Part shown: positions 10,217-20,397 of the stretch, piece by piece
How the letters are laid out: each line of letters starts with the position of its first letter
Position numbering within the stretch: the first letter of the stretch is position 1
From: Cyanodermella asteris
Taxonomy: Eukaryota; Ascomycota; Lecanoromycetes; Ostropales; Stictidaceae
Assembly (NCBI GenBank): GCA_900618795.1
Contig: UYJD01000017.1
Coordinates: forward strand, 250,314 to 314,313
Direction: 5' to 3'
Length of the DNA stretch: 64,000 nucleotides
Notes under the pieces: generated by a model
What the model was told of the DNA's origin: nothing
Seen by the model: the letters and a program-made list of their open reading frames with translations, nothing else
Database searches by the model: none
Made by a program: the position numbers and the translations under genes

Positions 10217-11029
10217 TCAACGTACTTGTGGAGGCAGCGGATACTGGCCCGCACCACCAGCCTGTTGTTGCATGTACTGTTGGTACATCAAGGCTTGATT
10301 CTGTTCGGGCGTCATTCCGTACGGCTGCGGCATGCCATTGCGCGGTATCTGCTGAGCTTGCGGCGGCATTTGCTGATGTGCAGCAGCGTCGTCTTGTGCA
10401 CCAGCCTGGTCATCGCCTTCGACCCCGTTCTGACCCTCTGCGGAAGGTTCGGGCGCGTTCAAACATGCCTGTCGCGGTGTGAGATGCGATATTCTCCAAG
10501 CTCTGGTTTCGTGCTCACCTGTATCAGATTCTTGCCTTCAGATTTCGTGACCAATGGCTGCAACTTGGGCGTGGTGAATGTGTACACGAGACCGGTTTCC
10601 GAAACAACGAGCAGAAGGACCTGGGTGCCCGTCAAGACGGAGAGCTCGTAAGCCTGTGATCGCGTTAGCCTGACGCTGTATTTCGTCGCTCCACCAAAAC
10701 TGCCGGTAGCATCAATCCTGATTGTTGCGCACGAATTCGTCGCGTCTCATGTACCCGGTACAACGTACCTTCTTCATAATTCCGGCTTTGCGCTTGGAGA
10801 ATGTGATGTGCCTCCGAGATTTGTCCGTGATAAATTTGATATCGATCTTTCTGCGCTCCCTCCCCGGCTTGTCGTCGTCATCGTCATCGTCTTCAGCACC
10901 GGCGGCGTTGCTGACGCGAGGGCGTTTGGTACCGCGATTTTCGGCCGCTTGACCGTTGCTACCGGCCTGCAGGGCGTCATCGGCGGCGGAGGGGGATCGC
11001 TGCTCGGTAGGTTCGGTCAAGTCGCCCAT
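10217..11029 (-). CDS. MCM1: MCM1/SRF-type MADS-box transcription factor
   Basis: Three exons: 10769-11029, 10519-10653 and 10217-10468, with introns of 115 and 50 bp, all in phase 0, giving 215 residues. A 56-residue Ser/Asp-rich N-terminus with a polyaspartate run precedes the MADS box (RRKIDIKFITDKSRRHITFS, KRKAGIMKK|AYELSVLTG, LLLVVSETGLVYTFTTPKLQ). The first intron falls inside the MADS box after KK. The SAM-type region ends at GKNLIQ, and the C-terminus is Gln-rich (MTPEQNQALMYQQYMQQQ). Fungal Mcm1 binds CC(A/T)6GG boxes and controls mating, development and metabolism with partner factors. I used the second ATG (MGDLTEP); MSTPSIT at 11050 is possible. The stop lies inside a perfect splice donor (CAA|GTACGT), so an alternative last exon may exist. 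Confidence 0.9.
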
Positions 11030-12945
11030 GGTGATTGATGGAGTTGACAATATGGGAAGTAGTCTGCGATGGACGCGTCAGTTGGGCGGAACCGTGAGTA
11101 TACAGAGCTCAGTTGCTCCTTTGGGAATTCAGAGGTGGCCGACGAAATGGGTTTAGAGGGAGAGCGAGAGCAGGTGGTAAGAGAGACGGAAGGGGGTAGC
11201 CGAGCTTTGAAAGGAAGGGATAAGCCGCGCCGGCTGGCCCAGTGGAGCAGCAACAATTGGCTGGTTGGCCGCGGCACTAGGGAGAAAGGGGCCGGGGGGA
11301 GGAGAAATTGGCCAGGCGGGTGCTGAGTGGACGAGCACGATCGACCTGGGGGGACGAAGCCTGGGCGAGTGAGACCGTGGTCAGCTCTGCTCTCGGGGCA
11401 GCGCGGATCGAGTTGCAGCGGCGGCGAGGGAGGAGCGGGCGTGTGTCGGCGTGATGCACGATTCGCGCAGCAGACCGACGAGTACCGTGCTGAGAAATGA
11501 GCCAGCAGCTGGAGCCAGCTTTGCAGCAAGCCGTCTCGCCGCATCGGGAACACATCTGGGCCACTTCACAGCCTTTAGCTTCCACTTCGCCCGTTTCGCT
11601 CGTGATCTCGATGATTGTCAAGTCAGCTTGCGACTGCCTTGCCGCGTCCCAACGAGGGCGAGCGCGTTGGAGCAACCGCCATGTCGCATCGATGGCCAAG
11701 GTTACGATCGCATTGCCGCTGCTTGGCCTGAGCGTCGTCAGAGGGCCAACAGCAGTGAGGAAGGTTGGGATGCCGGCACCCCAGCACTACCCAGCAGACT
11801 GCTCGAGACTGGAGCCGGAGCCTCAACCCACTGCTGATGGCAGATGCGTGGGAGCGGTGCCGGCGCAAAGCCATCCATGCCGGACGATGCTAGTGTGAAC
11901 AATTCGCATTGTTTTTTTGGCGTGACACCACCCACTCGTGAAAGACTAAGACTTCTCTTTTCGTAGCATGCATGTGTGTGTAAGACGCAGGCTGAAGAAT
12001 CGACGCAGTTGCATGCAGCACGGCCGCCTCGAAGCAACCTTCGAGCACTAGAAGCGCGATACTTTTGCTCAACTCTGGCACAAGCCTGGCAGCCCAGGTT
12101 CATGGGCAAGACGATCAAGCAATCAGGTGCTCCGGAGTGCCGGAGTTGGTCTGCACCACGGTGGCGAAGACGCTTCTGCCACGACTGGTGATCCTCCCTG
12201 TGGGCCAAACGCAGGCGGGACACGGTCATGATGGCATGGCATGGCAAGGTCAACAGCAGATGCAAAGCAGAGAGTCGAGTGTGAATGTTGTGTTGAACGT
12301 ACCAGTCTGAGGGAAGCTCTCGTGCCGGTTCGGTGGCCAGGCAGATCTCTTTGCTGGTGATGGAAAAGTCGCTAAGCCGCTTTGAGAGGTTCTGCCGGAC
12401 GCACAAAAGTGCAGATTATTGGATGCACTTCCCCACCCACGTGATCCGGCGATAAGCCTCGCCCAGCGCTCTTATATCCACGTTTGTCCAGCCTCGGCCG
12501 AGTCTTTTCGTGGCGGCGCATCAGATCATGGGATCGAGCACGAATCCGGGGTTGCTTTGGCACAAGAAATCGGGAAGTCTGGGGTAGCTTACAATTAGAC
12601 CGTCTCCATTGGATTGCTGCAAGTTCCATCAGTTCAGCTCCAGCTGATCAATGAATCGTTATACCCAAACTGCCATAAACCTCATTTGGGCCTGGCCATC
12701 GGCCGTCTCGAATTTCACGTGTGGCGGTACATCATACCTCTCTCAGCCTTCCACCAGCCCGAGTGTTTAGTCTGCTCTGAAAACCCCTGCTGCCTCGGCT
12801 CTTCGTCCCAATCTAGAAATTTGCCACCTCCGTTCTGCTTCAAGTCTCACTCTTCGAGCAGCCTCCATCACCCTTAGTCGCTCCGTGTCGTTATCGTGCC
12901 ACCCCTTCCCTGCATATCTTGAGTAAAAGCCCCTCACCATCAGCC
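11030..12945. other. Long divergent intergenic region (MCM1 / acyl-CoA dehydrogenase)
   Basis: 1.9 kb holding the MCM1 5' leader and promoter and, on the other side, the promoter of the cytochrome b5-acyl-CoA dehydrogenase gene. Long open frames occur on both strands around 11.3-12.4 kb. They overlap each other, use atypical residue composition and match nothing I know, so I treat them as chance. Long leaders are common for fungal regulators. Confidence 0.45.
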
Positions 12946-14484
12946 ATGTCTAAGGAGTATTCGCGCGACGAGGTCGCCAAGAACAATAACGAGGAGAGTC
13001 TTTGGACCATCATCGATGGCAAAGTATACGACTTGACAGATTTCCTCGACGCCCACCCCGGAGGAGAGACTGTTCTTTTGCAAGTTGCCGGCACAGACGC
13101 CACCACTGCCTTCTACAACTTGCACCGTCATGAAGTGCTGCAGAAGTATGACAGCCTCAAGATCGGTACTGTCAAGGGCGAGAAGTCCAAGGTTGTCGAG
13201 CGTGCTCAGGGTGGCCTCAACACAGTCCCGTACTCGGAACCCATGTGGTTGACGCCGCAGTTCTCGTCTCCGTACTTTACTGACAGCCACAAGCGTCTCC
13301 AGAAGGAGATGCGACTGTTCGTCGACAAATATGTCTACCCAGAAGCTCAGGAAGCCGAGCAGACCGGTGCCCACATCTCACAGTCCTTGATCGACCGCCA
13401 GGCACAGGCCAACATCCTGGCGATGCGTCTCGGTCCCGGCAAGCACCTCCAAGGCAGGAACCTCCTCAACAATTCAGTCAAGCTCGAGGAGTACAACTAC
13501 TTCCACGAAATGGTCGTCGTCATGGAGATGGTCCGCCAGTCAGCCCGTGGCTTTCAGGACGGCAACATGGCCGGCATGGTCATCGGCCTGCCCGCCATCA
13601 TGAACTACTGCAAGGTTCCCGAGCTCCGCCAACGCATCATCGACGAAGTCCTCTCCGGCAAGAAGAAAATCTCCCTCGCCATCACCGAAGCCTTCGGTGG
13701 CTCCGACGTCGCAGGTCTCCGCACCGAAGCCAAAAAGACCCCTGACGGCAAACATTACATCGTCTCCGGTACCAAGAAATGGATCACCAATGGCATGTGG
13801 AGCGACTACTTCGTAACCGGCGTCCGCACCTCCGAAAAGGGCCTCTCCATGATGCTGATCCCGCGCGGCGAAGGCGTCGAGACCACGCCCATCAAGACCT
13901 CGTACTCCCCCGCCGCCGCAACGACCTACATCAAATTCGACAACGTCAAGGTCCCCGCCGAGAACCTGCTCGGCGAAGAGAACAAGGGCCTGCAAGTCAT
14001 CCTGTCCAACTTCAACCACGAACGCTGGATGATGGTCTGCGCCACCGTTCAAATGAACCGCATCGTCCTGGACGAGTGTCTCCGCTGGTCCAACCAACGC
14101 CTCGTCTTCGGCAAGAAACTCATCGAGCAACCCGTCATCCGCCAGAAGCTCGCGCGCATGATCTCCCGTGTGGAGGCCGATCAAGCCTGGCTCGAGGCCA
14201 TCACGTACCAGATGACCAAGATGAGCTATGCCCAGCAGAGCGCCAACTTGGCGGGGCCGATTGGGTTGTTGAAGTTTACCGTCACGAGGAGCGCCCACGA
14301 TATTGCGGATGAGGCGGTGCAGATTTTTGGCGGGCGGGCGTTGACCAAGACGGGCATGGGAAAGATTGTGGAGATGTGGCAGAGGACGTACAAGTTTGAT
14401 GCGATTTTGGGCGGGAGTGAGGAGATTTTGGCGGACTTGGGGGTTAGGCAGGCGATGAAGAAGTTCCCGAATGCCATGTTGTGA
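12946..14484 (+). CDS. Cytochrome b5 / acyl-CoA dehydrogenase fusion protein
   Basis: A single-exon protein of 512 residues; start MSKEYSRDEV in context GCCATGTC. Residues 3-80 are a cytochrome b5 heme domain with HPGG (heme ligand His37) and the second ligand His60. From about 115 an acyl-CoA dehydrogenase follows: ISLAITEAFGGSDVAG (FAD/substrate motif), TKKWITNGMWSDYFV, then the helical C-terminal domain with QIFGGRALTKTGMGKIVE and the closing GGSEEILADLG. The segment reading YKFDAILGGSEEIL holds the region where medium-chain enzymes carry the catalytic Glu. This b5-ACAD fusion is a known fungal architecture; b5 presumably replaces or supplements ETF as electron acceptor. The physiological acyl-CoA is unknown. 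No PTS1 (ends NAML) and no clear presequence. Codon use is strongly C-ending, suggesting high expression. Confidence 0.9.
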   Translation: MSKEYSRDEVAKNNNEESLWTIIDGKVYDLTDFLDAHPGGETVLLQVAGTDATTAFYNLHRHEVLQKYDSLKIGTVKGEKSKVVERAQGGLNTVPYSEPMWLTPQFSSPYFTDSHKRLQKEMRLFVDKYVYPEAQEAEQTGAHISQSLIDRQAQANILAMRLGPGKHLQGRNLLNNSVKLEEYNYFHEMVVVMEMVRQSARGFQDGNMAGMVIGLPAIMNYCKVPELRQRIIDEVLSGKKKISLAITEAFGGSDVAGLRTEAKKTPDGKHYIVSGTKKWITNGMWSDYFVTGVRTSEKGLSMMLIPRGEGVETTPIKTSYSPAAATTYIKFDNVKVPAENLLGEENKGLQVILSNFNHERWMMVCATVQMNRIVLDECLRWSNQRLVFGKKLIEQPVIRQKLARMISRVEADQAWLEAITYQMTKMSYAQQSANLAGPIGLLKFTVTRSAHDIADEAVQIFGGRALTKTGMGKIVEMWQRTYKFDAILGGSEEILADLGVRQAMKKFPNAML

Positions 14485-14703
14485 GCGGGGATGGTTGGAG
14501 AAGGAGGTTTGTCTGTGACGAAGGTGATGAGCTTGGAGCATTTCGATTCCATTTGTCACGCACCACTTGTACACAAAATCTGGCGTTACTGAATGAATTA
14601 TTTGGCTGACAATGCAGTCCAAGTCTGACCATCCTGTGTGGAGGTTGATGTTGGGAATACATTGATAAGATGCTGCTGACGGGAATGTTAACATCAGCTC
14701 AGG

Positions 14704-14796
14704 TCCGTCGTGGTCTAGAGGTTAGGATACCTGGTTTTCAGAGTCATTTGCACTTGATGTCCCAGGGGATCGCGGGTTCGAACCCCGCCGTCGGAA
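14704..14796 (+). tRNA. tRNA-Glu(UUC) with intron
   Basis: The cloverleaf can be read directly. The acceptor TCCGTCG pairs with CGTCGGA, with one T-T mismatch at the fifth pair. The D-arm is GTCTAGAGGTTAGGAT. The anticodon stem CCTGG/CCAGG encloses loop TTTTCA, giving anticodon TTC at 14738-14740. The T-arm GCGGG-TTCGAAC-CCCGC is perfect, and the discriminator is A. An intron of about 20 nt sits one base 3' of the anticodon, the canonical position. It decodes GAA. Confidence 0.9.
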
Positions 14797-15523
14797 TGAA
14801 TACGTTTTTGCTCAGCTGAACGCTGCCGGGGATTTGCTTTTGCTTGAGTACTCTGACCCATGTGAGGCTGAAGTGAAGTGGCGGCGGCAGCTACCCGTTT
14901 TTGTCTCGGCAAGCTGCATTTTGGTACCCAATCTGGCACCAGGATTAGTGAGGAAGCCAAAAGAGGGAGATTGCGAAAAACGTGTTTGATCAGAAAATCA
15001 TTCGTTCAATGTTTTAGTGACAGGGCGAACCGAGTGGAATCGTGGCGTAGAGGTTGTCAATGAGTAGCCGGTCGTGAGCGATATCAACCTTGGTCATACA
15101 ATTCATGAGCGTCTTGCCAGCACTGCTAATGGTTTTCTTGCTCTCTTGCATCGGCATACAAGATTATCGCCGAAAGGTATGAGGGTATTACTTGTCTGCG
15201 TACGCAGGTATTCGATCCGGTTCGGATGGTGAGGCTGTGGCAACTCGATGTCGGCTCACTCGCCGTAGATAGACTGACCAGGTCGGCCAACATCATGAAA
15301 ACTGAGATAGGTCTCGGGAGCTAATTTAGTGGAAGATCAAACACTTCCTGATTCGTTCGGCCACGAATAATTCCGCGTCCAGGCCGAAGAATGTCTCCCA
15401 CGGGCCTGAGTAGGGGGTATACATAGACTTCGACGAGCTCGACCAAGCATTGTTCCGACACCATTTCCGCCAGCAGGTCTTCTCTCACTTGTGCCATCGA
15501 GCCTTGTGTGGCCTATCCGCAAG
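14797..15523. other. Intergenic region, no gene seen
   Basis: About 730 bp after the tRNA. I see no further RNA gene or supported reading frame. Confidence 0.45.
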
Positions 15524-16256
15524 ATGACGAACTCCTCCCTCTGCACCTTCATCGCTCCACCTCCTTACGATGACCTGTTCACAAGCGCCATCATCTTCCC
15601 ACCTGCCGTCGCCAAGACATACTTTGAAGGCCAACAAGTTGCGTTCTCATGGATCTCGGCGAAATAGAACACCAGTCTTGCCTTGGTCAAGTGGTCATCA
15701 GAGCAACATCTCGTGGACCGTCATCGACGGTAAGCAGAGGACTTTCTTGATACAACCGCCACACTCTCGCTGATGCAGTATTTGGACAGGAGGGTTCGGC
15801 TCGGGCGAAAACATCTTTGAGTGGAAGCTGTCGCGTCTGGATTTCGCACACTCACAGAGCTTCGTCCTTGCGGTGGGTAGCTACGAAGGAGACCCATAAT
15901 TCATCTTGAGACCATTCAACATCACTGCTCCAGATCCATTGGATGCTCAGTTAGGCCGTGGTACGGTGGCGAGTATAGTAGTCGGGAGCACTGCTGCCGG
16001 TGGACTTACAGTCTGGTTGGCCATCCTGTTGTTCTGTATCTTTGGCTTGAAGGACAAGATACGGAGGCTCCGAAGGAGGGATCAGGGCGTTTCGATCGTC
16101 ACGCACAGAGCTGTTGTCGAACCTCCGAAACAGATTGAGTGGACTCAACAAAATGGCGTCGCTGAGACGAGACCGATGACGGTGTCCAGCGAGCTTCCGA
16201 GTGTGTATGATAGGCACAGGGAGTCGGGTGCGACCGAGTTGGCAGCATATACATGA
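15524..16256 (+). pseudogene. Decayed single-pass membrane protein gene
   Basis: One frame can be followed from an ATG at 15524 across a good 49-bp intron (15730-15778, GTAAGC...TGATGCAG) to a stop at 16256. It reads like the common fungal extracellular-domain/TM/cytoplasmic-tail proteins: EGQQVAFSWISAK, NTSLALVKWSSEQH, WTGGFGSGENIFEWKL, SFVLAVGSYEGDP, FILRPFNITAP, then a TM helix (TVASIVVGSTAAGGLTVWLA) and a basic RRLRRRDQ stop-transfer. Two in-frame stops interrupt it, TAG at 15665-15667 and TAA at 15897-15899; both sit where the pattern suggests a TAY tyrosine codon. No signal peptide is seen at 15524, so an upstream exon may be missing. A splice that avoids both stops is not apparent. The ligand and role of the family are unknown. 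Confidence 0.5.
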
Positions 16257-17370
16257 GTGCGACTTGGCAATGAATCGCACTTGATTTGAGGAAAGGAAAT
16301 GAGGCTTTGAAGGGTTGGTTTTCCAATCAACATGTTGACTACATTTCTTTCAGGTGGCCAGTCTGGTTGATCAGTTGAGCTGGTGGATGTATCAATAATC
16401 GGTAGATGCAAAGCTTTCCCTGACGTCCAGCCAGTACATGTGGGTGGACGAGGTTGCTGACGTTGGGTCTTCAAGCGCAGATGTGTTCAAGAACGCAACA
16501 CGTGCTGCACAAATTGATCCTCTCATTGCTCTACTTGCAATCGCGAAATCATTTGGGAAAAGAATCCAGCACGCTGTCCAATCGAGCCAACATACCGATT
16601 GAACGGCGCAAGCCATTTTCACGTCAAAGTCCGTGGCCAAAAGATTCTGATAGCGTATCGACATCGAGTCCTCGACCACATGAATTCAGTCTGTCTACTA
16701 TCAGATGCATCCGCTTCGCTGTTCACGCAAGAATCAGATCTGATCATCAAGCCACCGCGCCAACCACAACCGTCGTCAAGCCACTTCCCCACCTTCCATC
16801 AACCCTCCAACGATTCCCCTCTAAATCTCGATCAGCAACTGCAAAGGTTCACCAACTGAGACATGCAGCACACCACCGAAGTGCGCAGCGTCGGTTGGGG
16901 CGGCAAAGCTTATCATTGTTCCCACAGCAGTTGGCCCTCGAGACTTCGAGGTGGCCGCAAAAGGCGGCAAGGTTTGATTCTAGCACGGAGGTATTTGTTC
17001 CCCGACCAATCCGATCGTCTAGGAACATACCCAGGGTTTTCGCTGCTTGTTGAAGCATCGCTCGGCGCTACGGGCTCCTGGAAGTTTGGTTGGAGGGTGG
17101 GTTTATCGGGGACGCAGGGTGAGCTGTTCTCACCTAAGTCGTGAAGTCTATTTCGCGTCCCGCCTGTGTTTTGTGAGGGCGTGCCGCGTTGGCCGCATAG
17201 TAGGCCATCTGAATGTGAATATTTGGAAAACGAGGGTGTCGGACAGACGGTTTTTTGAAGAGATGGGCGTCCTCGGTTCGTTTCTCTTGCGGTTCATGCA
17301 TTATGGTTTTCGTTGTTGCGTGTCAGCGCGTATTCGTTGATTGTTTGTGCATCAGAAATACTGAGTCAAG
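16257..17370. other. Intergenic region, no gene seen
   Basis: 1.1 kb between the decayed membrane-protein gene and the rhodopsin-domain gene. Several overlapping open frames on both strands show no motif or codon signature. Confidence 0.4.
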
Positions 17371-18710
17371 ATGGTTTGGTGCCCGGATGCGGATGACATC
17401 TATGCATGCTCGTCGATCTTAATGTTTGTAGCTGCCCTGGCGGTGGTGTTGCGATTCAAAGCTCGTCGGATGAGGGAGCTTGGCTTCGGTCTTGACGATG
17501 CAACAATTGTTGTTGCCTTGGTATGGTCTGACCTCCGGCTTGTTCTTGCATATGCTGACTGTATAGATATTCGTGTGGGGCCTGGGACTGATCCAGATTA
17601 TTGGTATGTCTTGCGAGGATTCAGCTATGTGACATCTGCTCACGATTACCAGGTGCTGCACGCAAGACACTGGGCACACACACATACCAGAACCCCGTCA
17701 CAGGAGCCATTGTCTCAACACCGCAGGAGCAAGAAGTGTCGAAGGTGGGACCTTCCGTTCCTAACCAGAGTCTCATCGGTGGCTGACCTGTATAGCTGAG
17801 CATGATCTTGCAAATCTTCGTGGTGATTGCGGACGGGTTGGTGAAATGCAGTCTACTGTTGATGTACAGACGTATATTCATTGGCAGGATCTTCAACATC
17901 GTGTCCTTGGCACTACTCGGCATTATATCACTCTGGACCGTGCGCTTCTTCTTCACGACCATCTTCGCTTGTGGTCGTAACATTACCTGGAATTGGAGCG
18001 GTCCTGCTCTCAACCACGCTCATTGTCAAGTGTTGTCAGCCATTTGGCTCGGTCACGCTGTTTCAGACGTGGCGACGGATCTGATGGTCATATCGATCCC
18101 GATACCAATTGTTGCTCGATTGAGTATGGAGCCGAGAAACAAGATTGCTCTCCTTGCGATCTTCTCGACGGGTCTGGTGTGAGTATATACAGACATCACA
18201 ACATCGCAAATGGACGCTGATAGCTTGTAGATCGATCGCCGCTGGGACGACTCGTCTTGTCTAAGTTGCTCAAGATCAGTATGAGACTACTACAGGTGCT
18301 CGAGACCTCCGAGGTACGTTGCGTGTGCTGCATTCCGGGTAACTTGACGCTGACAGCTGGCAGCCGTGAAAACAAACATCATGCTGTGGGGTTTTGTCGA
18401 GGCCGCGGTCGGTATCCTCACCACTTGCATGGTGACTTTCAAACCTCTCTTGAAGGGTCGCACGCCCGAAAGTCTTGTCAACTCAGTGCGTTCTGCGATT
18501 TCTCTCCAGTCTTGCGCAGACTGCGCCGAGGGTTCAGGAAACTTTTCCGATAATGAAGGGCTCACGGCGAAGCCCGCGAACATCGCATCGAAAGGCGAGA
18601 AGAGAAAGAAGCAGCAACGGCCCGTACCACTGCACCTGCAACAAAATACAATCAGGGTCCAGGAATGCTTTGAACAGAAGGAAGGCCAGACGCCAGCGGG
18701 AGAAGTCTAA
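17371..18710 (+). CDS. Rhodopsin-domain integral membrane protein (fungal SatD/PTH11-related)
   Basis: Seven exons fit in consistent phase: 17371-17520, 17567-17603, 17653-17744, 17796-18178, 18231-18258, 18296-18313, 18357-18710. Introns are 37-52 bp. The product has about seven helices: DDIYACSSILMFVAALAVVL, DDATIVVAL|IFVWGLGLIQII, the extracellular GTHTYQNPVTGA, SMILQIFVVIADGLVKCSLL, MYRRIF, FNIVSLALLGIISLWTVRFF, then DLMVISIPIPIV and IMLWGFVEAAVGILTTCM. The conserved Cys-bearing FACGRN and HCQ are present. This matches the large fungal rhodopsin-like domain family, whose members are receptors or sit beside secondary-metabolite genes; most have no known ligand. The C-terminus is a charged cytoplasmic tail. 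Intron 5 is weak: only 37 bp with donor GTCTAA, but without it the frame hits a stop. Confidence 0.75.
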
Positions 18711-19190
18711 ACTGCCGACGGTAATTTGAGACAGGTAATTTGCACCTGATGAGAGTCACGGCCGCAAATAGTAATGATATCAGTAACCGGGAGCCTCAGT
18801 TCTTCGATCATGAACGGAGTAGAGTCTCAGGGTGTAGTTGTACGGATCTTTCATGTATAGTGACTTATCTTTCAGCCAGTCCCGGGCGTGATTTATGCCA
18901 GGTTTCGTATGCTGTGTGACGGTCCGGATCAAGGCAGTGATCGAGTCTTGTCTGCGTTTCTGCGTGTGCCTTACCGCTTTTGCACAGACAAGATTCAATC
19001 ACCTATAATCATCCTTCTAGTCCGAGATCTGCCTTGACTTGACACGGAGACAGCGCTGATTGAAAGAAACGACACTGAAACACAGCGAGCCGCCGTACGC
19101 AACAGCTTTGAGGGACAGGAAGGCGTCTTCGCCCTTCTGGCTCCCGGACATCGAGAAGAATCTCCCACCTGCAGTACGTCCCTCGTATGT
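18711..19190. other. Intergenic region containing a methyltransferase-like N-terminal fragment
   Basis: On the plus strand, about 19060-19173 reads LRDRKASSPFWLPDIEKNLP and PA, which looks like the conserved N-terminus of the methyltransferase that follows. It has no ATG in frame and does not join the downstream frame cleanly. See the methyltransferase entry. Confidence 0.4.
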
Positions 19191-20042
19191 ATGCATGTGG
19201 CTCAATCAGTCCTGACGTTGCTCGAAAATAGACCAGAAATCTCCTCGAAGAGTACTCCGGAATCACTCCGTCCGAGATACATTCACACATTCACAACATC
19301 GTATGTTCCGAAATCTCTGGTCAGGGACAATACTGATTCTAGGCAGCGCGACAAAGCATGGACCATCCGTGCCTACCCATGCACTGGCCTTGGACGCTGG
19401 CTTTCACCCAATATCAGTCGCCACGCGGTCTACCCAGAAATAGTTCGACGCCTCAAAAACGGAGCCAAGTTCATTGACGTCGGCTGCTACATGGGCACGG
19501 ATCTCCGTCGTCTCGCATTCGACGGCACACCGACGGACAATCTCTACGGTATCGATATCGTGAATCACTGGGACCTTGGGCATGAGCTCTTCCGGAACGA
19601 AGGTCGCTTCTCCGCCCACTTCATCGAAGCAGACATCAACTCGCCCAATCCCGTTCTCGAAGAATTGAAAGGTACGATGGACATCATCGCCATCACGCAC
19701 GTGCTGCATCAGTGGACGTGGGATGATCAGGTGCGGACGTGCAAGAGTCTGGTGGCTCTTTCGGCCCCCAGGGCTACGGTAGTTGGATTCCAGATGGGCA
19801 ACAGCAGGGCGCATGAGAAAACGATGTCTGGCGTGCCGAAGGAAAGGGCCCATCGACAGTGGAGGCATTCGCCGGAGTCGTTTGGACAGATGTGGGAACA
19901 AGTTGGCAAGGAGACGGGTACACGGTGGGAAACGGAGGCGAAGCTGTGGACGTGGCAGGATCTGGGATGGGATGCGAATGACAATACGTTTGTGGAGGAG
20001 GGACGTCTGTACATGGGGTTTGTGGTCACGAGAACAGAGTAG
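19191..20042 (+). CDS. SAM-dependent methyltransferase-domain protein, 5' end uncertain
   Basis: The open frame gives 283 residues of a fungal class I methyltransferase-like family: DKAWTIRAYPCTGLGRWL, then the SAM-site GAKFIDVGCYMGTDLRRLA (motif I), YGIDIV (acidic post-I), MDIIAITHVLHQWTWDDQ (motif II) and the C-terminal SPESFGQMWEQVGKETGTRW typical of the family. A 42-bp in-frame segment (19301-19342, GTATGT...TTCTAG) is a likely intron, because homologues lack this insert. The N-terminal block WLPDIEKNLPPA expected just upstream exists at 19138-19173, but it is out of frame by one base with any good splice and has no start codon. The gene is therefore either 5'-damaged or has a start I cannot resolve. 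The substrate is unknown. Confidence 0.6.
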   Translation: MHVAQSVLTLLENRPEISSKSTPESLRPRYIHTFTTSYVPKSLVRDNTDSRQRDKAWTIRAYPCTGLGRWLSPNISRHAVYPEIVRRLKNGAKFIDVGCYMGTDLRRLAFDGTPTDNLYGIDIVNHWDLGHELFRNEGRFSAHFIEADINSPNPVLEELKGTMDIIAITHVLHQWTWDDQVRTCKSLVALSAPRATVVGFQMGNSRAHEKTMSGVPKERAHRQWRHSPESFGQMWEQVGKETGTRWETEAKLWTWQDLGWDANDNTFVEEGRLYMGFVVTRTE

Positions 20043-20397
20043 CGGGATTGGACGCTAGTATCAATATCTACACGAAGACACCGCACAATATGTGAAGCAT
20101 CCTCATTGCCTGCATCATGGCAGTATCTATACATATTAAGGGATGGTCAGTACGAGTTCAGAAACATCTGCAAGGATCGGTTTCTCCACTGTGGGCTTCG
20201 GCACCTCTTATGTTCCCTTGATCACTCTCGCCCCTCAAACCCATCTCTCGATGGTCGGGGCATAGCGAACAGCGATTTAGGGAAATTAAAGGTGCCTAAG
20301 CTCCATCAAAAGAGGCGGCTCCGTCGCAGTTGATCGAAAGCGTCTGTATATCTACCGACAGCAAGTTCGTTGCATATCGGACCAGCTCTCAAGCTGC
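20043..20397. other. Intergenic region between convergent genes
   Basis: 355 bp of shared 3' flank between the methyltransferase and the large minus-strand gene. Nothing specific seen. Confidence 0.5.

Noticed and set aside
11738-12406. 222-residue minus-strand open frame upstream of MCM1
   Set aside because: Odd composition (Cys/His/Leu-rich), overlapping frames on the other strand, no motif; it lies in the MCM1 leader/promoter.
13540-14694. 384-codon open frame antisense to the acyl-CoA dehydrogenase
   Set aside because: Shadow of a strongly codon-biased gene; no family signal.
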